Shown: positions 27,129 through 37,127, counted from the stretch's first letter. The stretch is DNA of 64,000 nucleotides from Bacillus sp. OV322 (GCF_900112495.1 NZ_FOMA01000009.1:40702-104701), one strand, 5' to 3'. Numbers and translations are program-made. The notes: a model not told the origin generated them from the sequence alone.

Positions 27129-27695
27129 ATGGAACTTTATTTTATTCGTCACGCACAGGGGGAACACGTTTTAAATCCTCCTGATAGTCTACAGATATTA
27201 GACCCGGCATTAACTGATCTAGGAATTAAACAAGCTCGTAAATTGAAAGAACTCTTCCCTGTATTTGATGATGATTTATTAATAATAAGCCCACTAAGAC
27301 GCACCCTTCAAACGGCAGAATATTGGACCATAGATTCAGCGTGCAAAAAAATTGTTCACCCTTTGGTTGGACCTAGAATGTTTCCTTTATTATCGTCATA
27401 CAAGGCTTACAATTGCGATACTGTACTATCAAAGGAGCAAATAATTAAAGACTTTCCTCATATAGAAATTGAAGATATTAATTCACTTAATTGGAATAGT
27501 GGGATTAACATAGTACCAGAAGTAGAATTTGCAATGTTGGCACAACAATTTATGAATTGGTGTAAAAAGCTTGATACTAACAGAATCTTTATTGTTTCTC
27601 ACGATGGAACAATAACCGCCTATAGACAGTTTCTCGGAGAAATAGTTACGCGCGACAATTTTTTAGGCGATGCTGGGTATTATAAAGTTTTTTAA
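27129..27695 (+). CDS. Histidine phosphatase family protein
   Basis: 188 residues. RHAQGEH at residues 8-14 is an RHG-type motif with Ala in place of Gly; SPLRRTLQTAEYW holds the second Arg; the C-terminal catalytic His is in FIVSHDGTITAYRQFL. Phosphoglycerate-mutase-like fold; the substrate is probably a small phosphate ester, unassigned. GGGGG precedes the ATG. Confidence 0.88.
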   Translation: MELYFIRHAQGEHVLNPPDSLQILDPALTDLGIKQARKLKELFPVFDDDLLIISPLRRTLQTAEYWTIDSACKKIVHPLVGPRMFPLLSSYKAYNCDTVLSKEQIIKDFPHIEIEDINSLNWNSGINIVPEVEFAMLAQQFMNWCKKLDTNRIFIVSHDGTITAYRQFLGEIVTRDNFLGDAGYYKVF

Positions 27696-28018
27696 TAATA
27701 TAAATGAGATTGTGAAAGAATACACTTCAACTAAAGGGTACGTTCGTTGAAGATCATTCGGCTACTAAGGCATCTCCTCCTTTTTATGGAAATTATTTTA
27801 AAATAGGTTAGTTTAATGATGTGTACTAAGATATTGAAACTAATGAAGTGAAGTATTTGCAGGGCTTTCGGTGATATCGTTGCTTTATCAGTATAGTTAT
27901 TTAACTAAGCGCAGGTCTCTTAGTTGCAGAAGGAGTTTTGAAAGTGGTGCCCATATTAAAATTCAATTCATTTATATGTTATATTATAAAAATATCTTGA
28001 AGATTAAGGAGATATTCG
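27696..28018. other. Intergenic region without a recognised gene
   Basis: AT-rich; short open frames only. AAGGAGATATTCG at its end is the ribosome site of the PAS-STAS pseudogene. Confidence 0.4.
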
Positions 28019-28787
28019 ATGAATTTAAAGGGACATATACCACAAGACCTGACTGTTTTAGAGACATTGGAGAGTATAGGTGAAAATATTATCATTGCTG
28101 ATCAAGATTTTTATATTACTTGGATAAATACTAGAGCATCTCAGTTACTATCAATGATTGCTCCTTTGTTTGGCCTTCAAATTCAGAAGAAATGATTGGT
28201 GTAAACATGGATAGGTTTCATTCAAAACCAGAACACCAACGAAAAGTTATGACCGGTTAAAAAAAAGGGCATAGAACAAGGATTAATATTCATAATCAAT
28301 TTGTTGCTGATATTGTTATAACTCCTAGCCAAACGAGTACAAAGCCAGGAAATATAAAAGGGTATATTATAATGCTTATGGATGTAACTACAAAAGCAGA
28401 TGAAGAGAAGAAGAAAGAGCAGTTAATCAGGGACTTATCGGTACCCATTTTAACTATCTGGGAAAAGACAATTGTATTACCATTAGTTGGAGATTTAGAC
28501 TTAGATCGTGAGAGAATGTAATCTCATCTGTACTAAGGGAATGTTCAGCTAAGGGTATAGAATATGTCTTAATAAGTCTGAGTGGCATTAACAGTTTTGA
28601 CGTAAATATAAGAACAATAATTCAAAAGCTGTATGATTGTTTAAAATTACTAGGGGTGGAATGCATTATTGTTGGGATTCGGCCCAATTTAGCCATAAAC
28701 ATTAAAGAACTTAAAAATATAAGTACTTTTAGTTCAGGAAATTTAGGGTTAAAGTACATAATTGAACGCCAAAATAGTCAAAGCTAA
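28019..28787 (+). pseudogene. PAS-STAS protein (RsbR-like), multiply frameshifted
   Basis: A start with AAGGAGAT opens NLKGHIPQDLTVLETLESIGENIIIADQDFYITWINTRASQLL, a PAS-domain beginning. After breaks the frames continue IKGYIIMLMDVTTKADEEKKKEQLIRDLSVPILTIWEKTIVLPLVGDLDLDRE and then VLISLSGINSFDVNIRTIIQKLYDCLKLLGVECIIVGIRPNLA, which is a STAS domain with the Ser and Thr region usual in stressosome RsbR proteins changed to SGINSFD. At least three frameshifts or stops. A dead stress-sensor gene. Confidence 0.75.
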
Positions 28788-28919
28788 CTTTAAAAAGTGA
28801 GAATCCGGTTGTTTTATGAGGAAGAAATTTGTAAATTTTTTTATCTTATTATTTACTTTAGTGCTTGAGATTCTATATAACTGTATCTCTGTATCATCCT
28901 ACAAAAGATCTTAGGGCTT

Positions 28920-29081
28920 AAATATATTCCCTTCTCGTTCCCGAGATACCAGAAGCTACTGAAGAAATATGCTCCCGGTCAGTCTATTTCACGCAGAGGA
29001 TACCGTCGGGATATCGCCCCTCAGGAGTCTTTCTTTTGCCACCTGAAGGCAGAAGGAGGAAATTTTGCCTATCAATCTTAA
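28920..29081 (+). pseudogene. IS3-family transposase remnant (OrfB C-terminal part)
   Basis: The frame reads YQKLLKKYAPGQSISRRGYRRDIAPQESFFCHLKAEGG before a stop. This matches the end of the rve/DDE domain of IS3 transposases (the SMSR.GN..DNA..ESFF..LK pattern, with the catalytic Glu in QESFF). Only about 54 codons remain; no inverted ends found. Confidence 0.75.
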
Positions 29082-29185
29082 AGGGAATTAGAAGACCAGT
29101 CCTTCATGCTTGAGTATTTAAACAAACAAGGGTTTGCAAAAAAATATACTATTATTAATTAAATCGATTACTGGGAGATATAGAG

Positions 29186-30615
29186 ATGAAAAAATACAAC
29201 ACGCGTGCCATCTTGGCATCGCTGCTTATCTGCGGTTTTGTGGGCATGTTTAGCGAAACCGCTCTAAACATAGCAATGACTAATTTAATGGGAGTGTTCC
29301 AAATTTCGGCTGCAACCGCACAGTGGTTAACAACCGGGTTCTTGCTTACTCTTGGCATTTTAATGCCGATGAGCGGGCTGCTGCTGCAGATGTTTACTAC
29401 GAGGCAGTTGTTCACAGGTTCGCTCATAAGCTTAATCGTCGGCACATCGATTGCGGCACTCGGATTCAATTTTGAAATGTTGATGTTTGCCCGAGTTTTA
29501 CAGGCAGTAGGTATGGGGTTGTTGCTTCCCCTCATGTTCAACACCATTCTTGTCATATATCCGCCGGAAAAGCGGGGGGCGGCAATGGGTTTCGTTGGAC
29601 TTGTTATCATGTTTGCGCCAGCAACCGGCCCGACCATAGGCGGTCTATTAATCGAGTATTTAACATGGCATTATATCTTCTGGTTCTCTCTGCCGTTCCT
29701 GATTATTGGATTGTTGATAGGGCTGAAGTATTTGGAAAATGTCACCGATGTCACGAAGCCCCGGATAGATCTGCTGTCTGTCGCATTATCAACGATCGGC
29801 TTTGGAGGAGTTGTCTTCGGCTTCAGTAAGGCAGGAGAAGGATCTGAAGGCTGGAGCAGTGCAGTCGTGGTTACTTCAATCGTGGTTGGGCTCATCGCGC
29901 TGGTGCTGTTCATACTGCGGCAGAACGTTATGCACAATCCGATGATGAATCTGAGCGTTTTCAAGTACCCAATGTATGTCGTCGGGCTGCTCCTGGTAAT
30001 GTCGTGTATGTTGATCATTATGTCGAGCATGATTATTCTGCCGATGTTTCTGCAGACGGGTACAGGACTGTCTGTGTTCACTACTGGACTCATGCTTTTG
30101 CCGGGCAGCGCGCTGAACGGTATCCTCTCCCCGCGTATGGGGAGCCTGTTCGATAAATATGGACCGAAATGGCTCGTTATTCCCGGACTCGTGATCGTTG
30201 CAGTCATGTTATGGTTCTTTACTGCCCTTTCCCCTGCTTCTTCAGGGCCTTTATCGTGGCTTTGCATATTGGGCTTATGGTTGGGGTAGGCATGATATGG
30301 ATGCCTGCTCAAACGAACGGGCTAAATCAATTGCCGCCAGAGTTATACCCGCACGGCACGGCAGTCATGAACACACTGCAGCAGGTCGTGGGAGCAATTG
30401 GAACAGCGGTCGCAATCAGTATCCTTACGGGCGGTATGGAGAAATACTTGCACGGCTCCTCCGCTCCGACCAATCAGGCCGAAATTGCCAAGGCGATGAC
30501 GGCAGGTTCACAAAACGTGTTCTTGTTTACGATGATTATAGCATTGATAGGAGTGGTCATAGCGCTCTTCATCCGCCGTGTCGTAGTCAGCAGCGGGGCG
30601 GTTAATGAAAACTAA
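29186..30615 (+). pseudogene. DHA2-type MFS drug exporter, one frameshift
   Basis: Frame 1 (to 30289) gives ~350 residues with FSETALNIAMTNLMGVFQISAATAQWLTTGF and motif C VIMFAPATGPTIGGLL, typical of 14-TM EmrB/QacA exporters. At about 30245-30262 the coding frame moves, and the second frame continues FIVALHIGLMVGVGMIWMPAQTNGLNQL...IRRVVVSS to 30615. One base change in a GGG run would restore a ~475-residue protein. RBS GGGAG before ATG 29186. Confidence 0.85.
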
Positions 30616-30642
30616 TGAAAAAAAACTTGTAAAAGAACAAAG

Positions 30643-30673
30643 AGAAAAGACATTCATTTTGAATGTCTTTTCT
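30643..30673. terminator. Bidirectional terminator between MFS and Rrf2 genes
   Basis: AGAAAAGACATTCA / TGAATGTCTTTTCT perfect hairpin with T/A runs on both sides. Confidence 0.85.
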
Positions 30674-31106
30674 AACATATATTTTCTTTAACCGCAATAT
30701 CCTTCACAACATCTTCTAAAGTAACATTTCTTAAAACCTTTTCCATCGCCAATTGGGCTGCTGTAAATAATGGTTCAATTGTATTCTGGATGTTCCTGCC
30801 TACAGGACAATCAGGATTTGGATTTTCATGTATGCTAAATAATTCTTTGTCCTTTACAACATTCACTGCATTATAAACGTCGAACAATGTAATTTCAGAT
30901 AATTCCTTTGCGAGTTTAGACCCTGCAATACCTGGGTGTACCTCAATCAAACCAGCTTTTTTTAGCATTCCCATTAATTTTCTTATCACAGCTGGGTTCG
31001 TTTTTACACTTGAGGCTAAAAATTCCGAAGATGTTACTCCTTCTTTATTTAATTCAATTAGAGTCAATATATGAATTCCGACAGCAAATCGGCTGCTAAT
31101 AGACAT
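30672..31106 (-). CDS. Rrf2 family regulator (YwnA-like)
   Basis: 144 residues. HTH: SSRFAVGIHILTLIELNKEGVTSSEFLASSVKTNPAVIRKLMGMLKKAGLIEVHPGIAGSKLAKEL. It lacks the three-Cys Fe-S cluster of IscR; Cys is found at NPDCPVG and at the C-terminus, as in single-Cys redox/electrophile sensors. Divergent from the NmrA-like gene with a clear palindrome between them. Confidence 0.92.
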   Translation of the reverse strand: MSISSRFAVGIHILTLIELNKEGVTSSEFLASSVKTNPAVIRKLMGMLKKAGLIEVHPGIAGSKLAKELSEITLFDVYNAVNVVKDKELFSIHENPNPDCPVGRNIQNTIEPLFTAAQLAMEKVLRNVTLEDVVKDIAVKENIC

Positions 31107-31157
31107 GCTAAGTCACCACCTTTACTAATATTCCGATATATAGATTTATTTCTTGAT

Positions 31158-31180
31158 CATGTAATTAATTCGATTACATG
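31158..31180. promoter_or_regulatory. Inverted-repeat operator, probably for the Rrf2 protein
   Basis: CATGTAAT-N7-ATTACATG, perfect 8-bp arms, in the divergent intergenic region between the Rrf2 gene and the NmrA-like gene. Confidence 0.7.
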
Positions 31181-31227
31181 TTTATTATACCAAAATACGA
31201 ACAATATTATAAATAGCATTTATCCTG

Positions 31228-31256
31228 TTGACAAAATAAATACAGGTAACTACAAT
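31228..31256 (+). promoter_or_regulatory. Promoter of the NmrA-like gene
   Basis: TTGACA (31228-31233), 17 bp, TACAAT (31251-31256). Related half sites ACAGGTAAC and GTTACAGGTA lie around it. Confidence 0.75.
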
Positions 31257-31309
31257 AAGTACATGTATTCAGTTTTGTTACAGGTAAAAACAAATAGGAG
31301 GAATGCAAA

Positions 31310-32173
31310 ATGAAAATATTAGTTACAGGAGCAACAGGGAAATTAGGTTCAAAGGTTGTGGAATCATTATTGAAATCTATACCTGCAAGTGATCTGGCAG
31401 TAAGTGTCCGAAATCCAGAGAAAGCCGAAGGGCTTCGTGCTCGTGGAGTGGAAATTCGTCAAGGAGATTTTGATCGTCCAGAAACATTGGATCATGCTTT
31501 TACAGGGATTGACCGCTTATTAATTATCTCTGCTGATGGTGACAATGAAACAAGAATTCATCAACATACTAATGCTGTACAAGCAGCTGAGCGTACAGGG
31601 GTAAAATTTATTGCTTACACAAGTATAGCTAACGCAACTGAAAGCAAAAATTTGATGGCTCCTCCACATGTAGCGACAGAAGCAGCTATCATTAAGACGG
31701 GTATCCCATATTCTTTCTTGCGTAACAATTGGTATTTGGAAAACGAAATCGGAAGCATCCAAGGTGCCATGGCAGGAGCCCCATGGGTAACTTCTGCTGG
31801 AGAAGGTAAAGTAGGCTGGGCACTGCAACAAGATTACGCAGATGCAGCGGCAGCGGTTCTTGTTGGAGACGGTCACGAAAATACAGTGTATGAACTTTCT
31901 GGTCCTCTTTTAACTCAAGAAGAAATGGTATCGGCTCTAAGTAATGTATTGGGTAAAGAAATACCTGTACAACAAGTTAGTGATGAAAAATATGCAGAGA
32001 TCATGAAAGGCTTAGGTTTACCTGATTTTGTGATTCCGATTATAGTAGGAATTCAAGAAAGTATTCGGAACGGTTCGCTAGACGTGGAAAGCAATGATTT
32101 TGAAAAAGTTCTTGGTCGTCCAGTTACACCGATCAATGAGGCACTGACCCAACTTGTTAATGCAAAATTATAA
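31310..32173 (+). CDS. NmrA/QorB-type NAD(P)-binding oxidoreductase
   Basis: 287 residues. Rossmann motif ILVTGATGKLGSKVVESLL (3-21), then VRNPEKAEGLRARGVEIRQGDFDRPETL and TSIANATESK. It resembles QorB/YtfG-type NAD(P)H:quinone oxidoreductases, which act under redox or electrophile stress; this fits control by the divergent Rrf2 protein. GGAGG before the ATG, strong terminator after the stop. Confidence 0.9.
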   Translation: MKILVTGATGKLGSKVVESLLKSIPASDLAVSVRNPEKAEGLRARGVEIRQGDFDRPETLDHAFTGIDRLLIISADGDNETRIHQHTNAVQAAERTGVKFIAYTSIANATESKNLMAPPHVATEAAIIKTGIPYSFLRNNWYLENEIGSIQGAMAGAPWVTSAGEGKVGWALQQDYADAAAAVLVGDGHENTVYELSGPLLTQEEMVSALSNVLGKEIPVQQVSDEKYAEIMKGLGLPDFVIPIIVGIQESIRNGSLDVESNDFEKVLGRPVTPINEALTQLVNAKL

Positions 32174-32191
32174 ACAAAATAAAATGAACAA

Positions 32192-32224
32192 AAAAAACCG
32201 ACTCTTAAGTCGGCTTTTTTTTTT
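32192..32224 (+). terminator. Terminator of the NmrA-like gene
   Basis: AACCGACTC / AAGTCGGCT hairpin then eleven T. Confidence 0.88.
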
Positions 32225-32426
32225 GCAGAATTATACAATTGCAATGATAAAAAGGAGGTTCCCATGAAAAGTAGTTATCAGTAACAGACAGAAGAGGCAA
32301 GGAAGGTAACGACAGTAAAACAAAGATTGTGAAAAAATATACTTAAGTTTAGTTCAAAAAGGTATTTTTTGATACAGGATAGAATCCTTACTGGAACAGC
32401 TTAAACTAAGAGGTGGAATAAAAGAT

Positions 32427-32941
32427 ATGAACACTAAAATTGTTGAATATCCTCCATTGGAAACTGAGAGGATTAAACTTCGAATATTAACCCTTGATAA
32501 AGCGGAAGAAGTTTTTATTCATTTCTCAGATATTAATGTAACTATGTTTATGGATATAGAACCTTGTAAACATATAAAGGAAGCTGAAGAAATTATACAA
32601 TATCATATGGAGGATTCAGGGTGCATGTGGGGGATGTATGATAGAAACAGTGAAAAGTTCATTGGAACAATTGGATTTCATTATTTAAGAAGAAATGAAG
32701 ATTTTATAGCAGAAGTGGGATTCGATTTATGCAAAGATTACTGGGGTAAGGGATTAATGTCTGAAGCAATGAAAGAAGTAATTTCATTTGGTTTTTCCCA
32801 ATGGGGTTTGATCTAATAGATGCAACGGTTGATTCAAAAAACCAGCGATCAATTAATTTAATGAGAAAGTTAGGTTTTAAGGAGAATATAGAACGTAGGG
32901 AGGATAAAGGTATTATTAGTGACAATTTAAAGCAGAAGTGA
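32427..32941 (+). pseudogene. GNAT acetyltransferase (RimJ type), frameshifted
   Basis: Frame 1 reads ETERIKLRILTLDKAEEVFIHFSD...FIGTIGFHYLRRNEDFIAEVGFDLCKDYWGKGLMSEAMKEVISFGFSQWGL and stops at 32816. The next frame carries on DLIDATVDSKNQRSINLMRKLGFKENIERRE to 32941. One missing base at about 32808 separates two halves of a normal ~170-residue GNAT. Confidence 0.85.
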
Positions 32942-33363
32942 TAGTTCCAAGCAGAAATGGCTTTTTATAAATGGATGACATAATTGAGGAATGGGGATCG
33001 CTGTGGTGATGCCCAGTTTGTATTGTGCCACCACTTTCACTGATATTAAGATAATTTCCTTACCTACGGGTCACAGGGAGTAAGCCCTCCGCATTATCTG
33101 CTGCCGCAGCTTTAAGAATCCTAGCCTTATCAATTTTCCACTTTAAAGAACAGCTTTTACATAAATCATTGATTGTATTAATTAACTCATCCTCACTTTG
33201 TCCATGTGTTCTTCAATCTTCTTATCCAGGAGGTCGTTTTATTACAACAATTTCGCCAAACCATAAAGTCATAATGAGTTTGAAAATGTGTTTATGAAGC
33301 TTGTTCTTATTTCCTGGCTAAACCCATATAATTCAATGAATGTGGGAAGGACAGGAGAATGAT
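32942..33363. other. Gene-poor region with a possible relic
   Basis: On the minus strand (about 33206 to 33057) a frame reads HGQSEDELINTINDLCKSCSLKWKIDKARILKAAAADNAEGLLPVTRR-stop, which looks like a C-terminal gene fragment. Upstream it is interrupted by stops. I cannot name it. Confidence 0.35.
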
Positions 33364-34089
33364 ATGCGAGTAAACTTATTGCTGGTCGCTGATTTAATGC
33401 TTTTTTTTCTGTTTCCTCTGGCTTTCTGGGAGGTCAGCAGAGAGGTAATCGGGGAATATCCGGCCATGCTGCTTTCTACACTCCCTGGCATCTTATATAG
33501 CCTGTACAGGTTCAATCAAAATGGCAGGCTGAACTATACGGGGATTTTTGTACTGACTAATTTATTTGCAGGACTCTTGGTGGATCTGCTGTCTGGTTCA
33601 GCTCTTCAACTTTTATGGAATAATGTCCTGTACTCGGCCGGCCTGTTCCTTATATACGCAGCCAGCCTTGCCGCCGGAAAGCCGCTTCATCTTTATTTCA
33701 CCCTCGATTTAATGGAAATGAGGGGGCATGAAAGAAGCATCACAAAGGAATTGTTTTTTGAAAAAAAAACCTTCAAGCTGTTTAAGCTGATCACCTTTGC
33801 CTACTGTATGAATGAAGCGTTGTATATGCTTTGCCTGACCCATTGGATTAAGCATTATGGAGTAGAGGCCTACCGTCTGGATATTGTCCTGGACAAATCT
33901 CTTGAAATCATACTTTCAGGGGCTTCCTTGATTGTTTTCTTCTTTATCTATCAGACGGTGGATCAAGTATCGCCGGTTAAAAAACTGACAGTGGTTAAGG
34001 CGAGTAGAAAGCTGCTTTCACTTTCAGGAAGCTGGATTTCCTTTTATTTGGAGCAGGCTTATTTTTACTTTAGTCATCATAGGCGGTAG
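33364..34089 (+). CDS. Polytopic membrane protein, possibly VC0807-like
   Basis: 241 residues from ATG 33364 (CAGGAGA upstream). About six hydrophobic segments; a charged cytoplasmic loop (LDLMEMRGHERSITKELFFEKK) lies mid-protein. The layout and start (DLMLFFLFPLAFWEVSREVIGEYPAMLLSTLPGILYSLYRF) recall VC0807-type proteins, an uncharacterised family. Function unknown. Confidence 0.65.
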   Translation: MRVNLLLVADLMLFFLFPLAFWEVSREVIGEYPAMLLSTLPGILYSLYRFNQNGRLNYTGIFVLTNLFAGLLVDLLSGSALQLLWNNVLYSAGLFLIYAASLAAGKPLHLYFTLDLMEMRGHERSITKELFFEKKTFKLFKLITFAYCMNEALYMLCLTHWIKHYGVEAYRLDIVLDKSLEIILSGASLIVFFFIYQTVDQVSPVKKLTVVKASRKLLSLSGSWISFYLEQAYFYFSHHRR

Positions 34090-34326
34090 AAAGATTTTAC
34101 TGGCTGCCAAAGCCAATATTAAAGTACATAAGTCTTGAAAAGATGACTTTTCAAGGTGCAACATGAGTGAACCAAATACAGCGGATTGTTATATATGGAT
34201 CCAGATACTTAGGATCAGGATCCAAAAGAAAGTGAAAGCATCCTTGAGATGATATTTTCTGATCCAATACCAGTTTAGTGGCTGTTACATTTTCCAGAAT
34301 GCAATGGAAAGAGGTGGAGTTATTAT

Positions 34327-34947
34327 ATGCCGCAAACAATCATTCCCGTTGCTGCTGTCCGCGGGACGGCAGCGGGAGTTCTTTTCATGGCATTTTTCGG
34401 TACTCTTTGGGCAGGAATCGGTATAAGAGGTTTGCAGGGATGGGGATTTATTTGGTTTTTAATGGTATCCCTGCTGATTGGTGTCTTCCTCCTTATAGGT
34501 GGAATCAAACTAATAAAGAAGTCAAAACTGCTATCAAACGTGATAATGGAAGGGAATTCAGCCCGTCATTCAAAAAGGATGGGTATCATGTTCGGTATTA
34601 TTTTTGGTTTAGAAGGTGTGTTTATTGCCGCCGCCAGTGCAATATGCAGGGCTGCCAATCATTTAGATTTGTTTGTCCCTATTATGGCCCTTATTGTGGG
34701 TGCTCATTTCTTTCCGCTAGCCCGCCTTTTTAGGGTTAGAATCCATTACATTGCAGGCACACTCCTTTGCTTGCTTGCGATCGTTACATTGCTGACACTA
34801 CCTGTCAGAATTATCATAGAGCATCATCAAATTGAGGTATGGTGGGCAACTCTCGGATTTGGTTCAGCCCTGATTTTGTGGGGAACTGGAGCCGCCCTTT
34901 GGGTTTCAGGAATCGGACTGCTGAAAAGGGCTTCGGAAAGGTACTAA
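34327..34947 (+). CDS. Small polytopic membrane protein of unknown function
   Basis: 206 residues with five to six membrane segments; GAAAGAGGTGG precedes the ATG. There are no catalytic motifs. Its sequence (AVRGTAAGVLFMAFFGTLWAGIGIRGLQGW...AHFFPLARLFRVRIHYIAGTLLCLLA) recalls uncharacterised Bacillus membrane proteins, but I cannot assign a family. Co-directional with the preceding membrane gene across 237 bp. Confidence 0.7.
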   Translation: MPQTIIPVAAVRGTAAGVLFMAFFGTLWAGIGIRGLQGWGFIWFLMVSLLIGVFLLIGGIKLIKKSKLLSNVIMEGNSARHSKRMGIMFGIIFGLEGVFIAAASAICRAANHLDLFVPIMALIVGAHFFPLARLFRVRIHYIAGTLLCLLAIVTLLTLPVRIIIEHHQIEVWWATLGFGSALILWGTGAALWVSGIGLLKRASERY

Positions 34948-35141
34948 GATTTGAGCTTGGGAATTGTTCTTGAACAATGTATATTAACTTGCCTCACTCG
35001 TTTATTTCTGAAGGGGTCAATAAATTTATTCCCGTTAGCTGAAGATGATTTTGCTGTTGCGGCAGTTTTTTTGTTTTATCTAAAAAGCATGTTAGCTGAA
35101 CAAGAGTTCAGTCTGAATCAAATCTTATACTCGTCTGAACT

Positions 35142-35546
35142 TTAGAAAAAATAAAATGCGTTACCGTTTTGAGCATAAGGATTTACCTCTTCTATAAATT
35201 CTTCTGCTTTGGCAAATGTATCGAACTGCATTTTAAGCATATAACAGGCGTTTCCAGCGCGGTAACAAAATTCAACATTTGGAAGTCCTTCAATATATCT
35301 TTTAAAAGAAGTATAATCTCCATTTTTAACGGTTGCCTCTATCATGCATTGAATAGGAGCGCCTAATTTAGCATAATCGACTTCTAATGTATAACTCTTT
35401 ATTACTCCAAATGACTCCATTTGTCTTACCCGTTCTGTTACAGATGGTGAAGATAAATTAATTCTTCTCCCAATTTCACTCATCGATAACCGGCTATTCT
35501 TGCTCAATTCATCTATTATTTTCCTGTCAATTGAATCGATTTTCAT
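35142..35546 (-). CDS. Lrp/AsnC family regulator
   Basis: 134 residues. HTH: IDSIDRKIIDELSKNSRLSMSEIGRRINLSSPSVTERVRQMESFGVIKSYTLEVDYAKLG; a RAM-like ligand/dimer domain follows (ATVKNGDYTSFKRYIEGLPNVEFCYRAGNACYMLKMQF). The full family length is slightly shortened. It is divergent from the AhpD-like gene with a 70-bp gap, so it most likely controls that gene. Confidence 0.92.
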   Translation of the reverse strand: MKIDSIDRKIIDELSKNSRLSMSEIGRRINLSSPSVTERVRQMESFGVIKSYTLEVDYAKLGAPIQCMIEATVKNGDYTSFKRYIEGLPNVEFCYRAGNACYMLKMQFDTFAKAEEFIEEVNPYAQNGNAFYFF

Positions 35547-35616
35547 TTTTTACATTAATTAGTAAAGAAAAATTGCGAAATGGGTTTTGGATTAATACTA
35601 TAAGGAGGCAGTGGTT

Positions 35617-36033
35617 ATGGCAAGAATTAACAAATCTGAATTTGGGGTGACCCCTTTTCAAAGACTTTTAGGATATAACAGGGAGATATTAAATGGGTGG
35701 ATTTTATTGGGAGAAGTATTTGAGAAAGATATGAATCTATCATCCCGGCTAAAAGAACAAGTAAGGAGAGTATTAGCACAAAGCAATGGCTGTGAGTATT
35801 GCAAGGCAAAAGGTACACCTGAACCTCATTTGTTCGATGAAAAAATGTCTATTGCAACAGGTTTTGCAGAAGTTTTTTTAAAACAAAAAGGGGATATATC
35901 AGATGCTCAATTTAATATATTGAGAGAGTATCTTTCTGATGCAGAAATTAGTGAACTTTGTTCATTTATTGCGTTTACTACAGCTTCACAGTATTTTGGT
36001 GCCATTATGAAATTAGAAGCTGTGACAACTTAA
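35617..36033 (+). CDS. AhpD-like / carboxymuconolactone decarboxylase family protein
   Basis: 138 residues from ATG 35617 (AAGGAGG upstream). The CxxC redox motif sits in SNGCEYCKAKGTPE (about 55-62), followed by helices typical of the AhpD-like fold. Possibly a peroxidase-type or uncharacterised redox enzyme. Divergent from the Lrp-type regulator. Confidence 0.87.
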   Translation: MARINKSEFGVTPFQRLLGYNREILNGWILLGEVFEKDMNLSSRLKEQVRRVLAQSNGCEYCKAKGTPEPHLFDEKMSIATGFAEVFLKQKGDISDAQFNILREYLSDAEISELCSFIAFTTASQYFGAIMKLEAVTT

Positions 36034-36047
36034 TAGAGTCACTACTG

Positions 36048-36073
36048 AAGGCTGCTAAATGGCAGCCTTTTTG
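36048..36073. terminator. Shared terminator of convergent AhpD-like and YcxB-like genes
   Basis: AAGGCTGC-N5-GGCAGCCTTTTTG. The stem overlaps the last codons of the YcxB-like gene. Confidence 0.75.
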
Positions 36074-36549
36074 TTTTGGAGAAAAACCGATATTTCTTGA
36101 GTAATTTTTGATTTAGGAATGATGTATCCAGAAACATTGCTGTTGTAGATGTAAAAATAGCTCGGAGTATCTACAATTTTTTGAATGGACTCCCAATTGT
36201 GTCTGGTTTCACCATTTTTGCTTTTCTCTATGATTTCCTGATCTGTAATGGTAAGTTCATGGGTTCCATACAGCGAGCAATCATCGCCCTCCTGAAGCAT
36301 TTTTTTCGCATTCTTTTTAATATGCCCATAAAAATATTTAGGATAAAAAATAAGCCAGCCAGCAGCAAAAATCGTATAAACAATCCACCCAAATATGCTT
36401 GAATCAATGAACAGGGGAAGGGCTAGCATAATGATGGGAAATAAGAACCGCTGGATTAAAAGTGCTTTTTTTACGGCCGGTGAATTGGCAGCATGATTCA
36501 TTTGGAAATTAAGGTAGTCCTGAAGATCTAATTGATAGGTTGATTTCAT
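36055..36549 (-). CDS. YcxB-like membrane protein
   Basis: 164 residues with two adjacent membrane segments (about 30-70) and a cytoplasmic C-terminal domain containing EIIEKSKNGETRHNWESIQKIVDTPSYFYIYNSNVSGYIIPKSKI, the YcxB-type domain. Role unknown. GGAGG before the ATG. Confidence 0.85.
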   Translation of the reverse strand: MKSTYQLDLQDYLNFQMNHAANSPAVKKALLIQRFLFPIIMLALPLFIDSSIFGWIVYTIFAAGWLIFYPKYFYGHIKKNAKKMLQEGDDCSLYGTHELTITDQEIIEKSKNGETRHNWESIQKIVDTPSYFYIYNSNVSGYIIPKSKITQEISVFLQNKKAAI

Positions 36550-36640
36550 ATTATTCCTCCTTTCTGTTCGATTTTACCTCAATATCAAGGAATGGGTGAA
36601 GGACATAAAATTGAGGGGCAACCCGTAACTTCTATTATTT

Positions 36641-36860
36641 AGGCTGTTTTCGTAAACTATGCTGCTATGGAACAAGGGGTTGATTTCCGCTCCAGGATGC
36701 CCGCTTTCCGTGGGGCGGGCGGTGAGCCTCCTCAGCTGCGCTTGCGGGGTCTCACCTTCCCGCTAATCCCACAGGAGTCTCGCACCTTACACTCCAATCA
36801 ACTCGGTTTAACAAGGGGATCGCTTCACAGAACATATTAAAAAACAACAATCTTTAAGAA
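36641..36860 (+). repeat. MITE-like repeat, copy 7 (full)
   Basis: AGGCTGTTTTCGTAAACTAT, complete hairpin core, GGGGATCGCTTCACAGAAC, AAAACAACAATCTTTAAGAA. Its far end runs directly into the start of another copy. Confidence 0.9.
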
Positions 36861-36900
36861 AGGCTGTTTTCGTGTATATTGTTGCTATTTTGACCAAGCT
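36861..36900 (+). repeat. Partial repeat end next to the IS1595 relic
   Basis: AGGCTGTTTTCGTGTATATT then GTTGCTATTTTGACC matches the outer ~28 bp of the MITE-like family but then diverges into the IS1595-type relic. Confidence 0.65.
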
Positions 36901-36959
36901 CTTAAAAGGTACTAAAATACTGCCACAGGAAGGGTTTAGGATGTGGAAAGACGTTTATA

Positions 36960-37127
36960 CCTAAAATTTCTGAAAGGTTGGGTATCCACCTATCTACTGC
37001 ATTCTACTATCGACACAAGGTACTTTTAGCCCTTCGTTCATTAGGATTTCAAACCTTAAAAGGCATCGTTGAAAGCGACGAAACTTTCTTTAAAGGAGCA
37101 AGAAAATGGCAACCCAGGAGCGAGTAA
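36960..37127 (+). pseudogene. IS1595-family transposase relic (ISXO2-like domain)
   Basis: The frame PKISERLGIHLSTAFYYRHKVLLALRSLGFQTLKGIVESDETFFKGARKWQPRSE-stop is the HTH-to-first-Asp part of an ISXO2-like DDE transposase (G-I-V-E-S-D-E-T-F-F is the hallmark). Only about 55 codons remain, with no start. A GGCTGTTTT end lies on the left (36862) and its inverse AAAACAGCC on the right (37196-37204). Confidence 0.8.

Noticed and set aside
27871..28083. 70-codon frame before the PAS-STAS relic
   Set aside because: It reads through the ribosome site and start of the PAS frame in another register and matches nothing.
34951..35145. 64-codon frame after the membrane gene at 34327
   Set aside because: No ribosome site, poor composition, and it includes a terminator-like T run.
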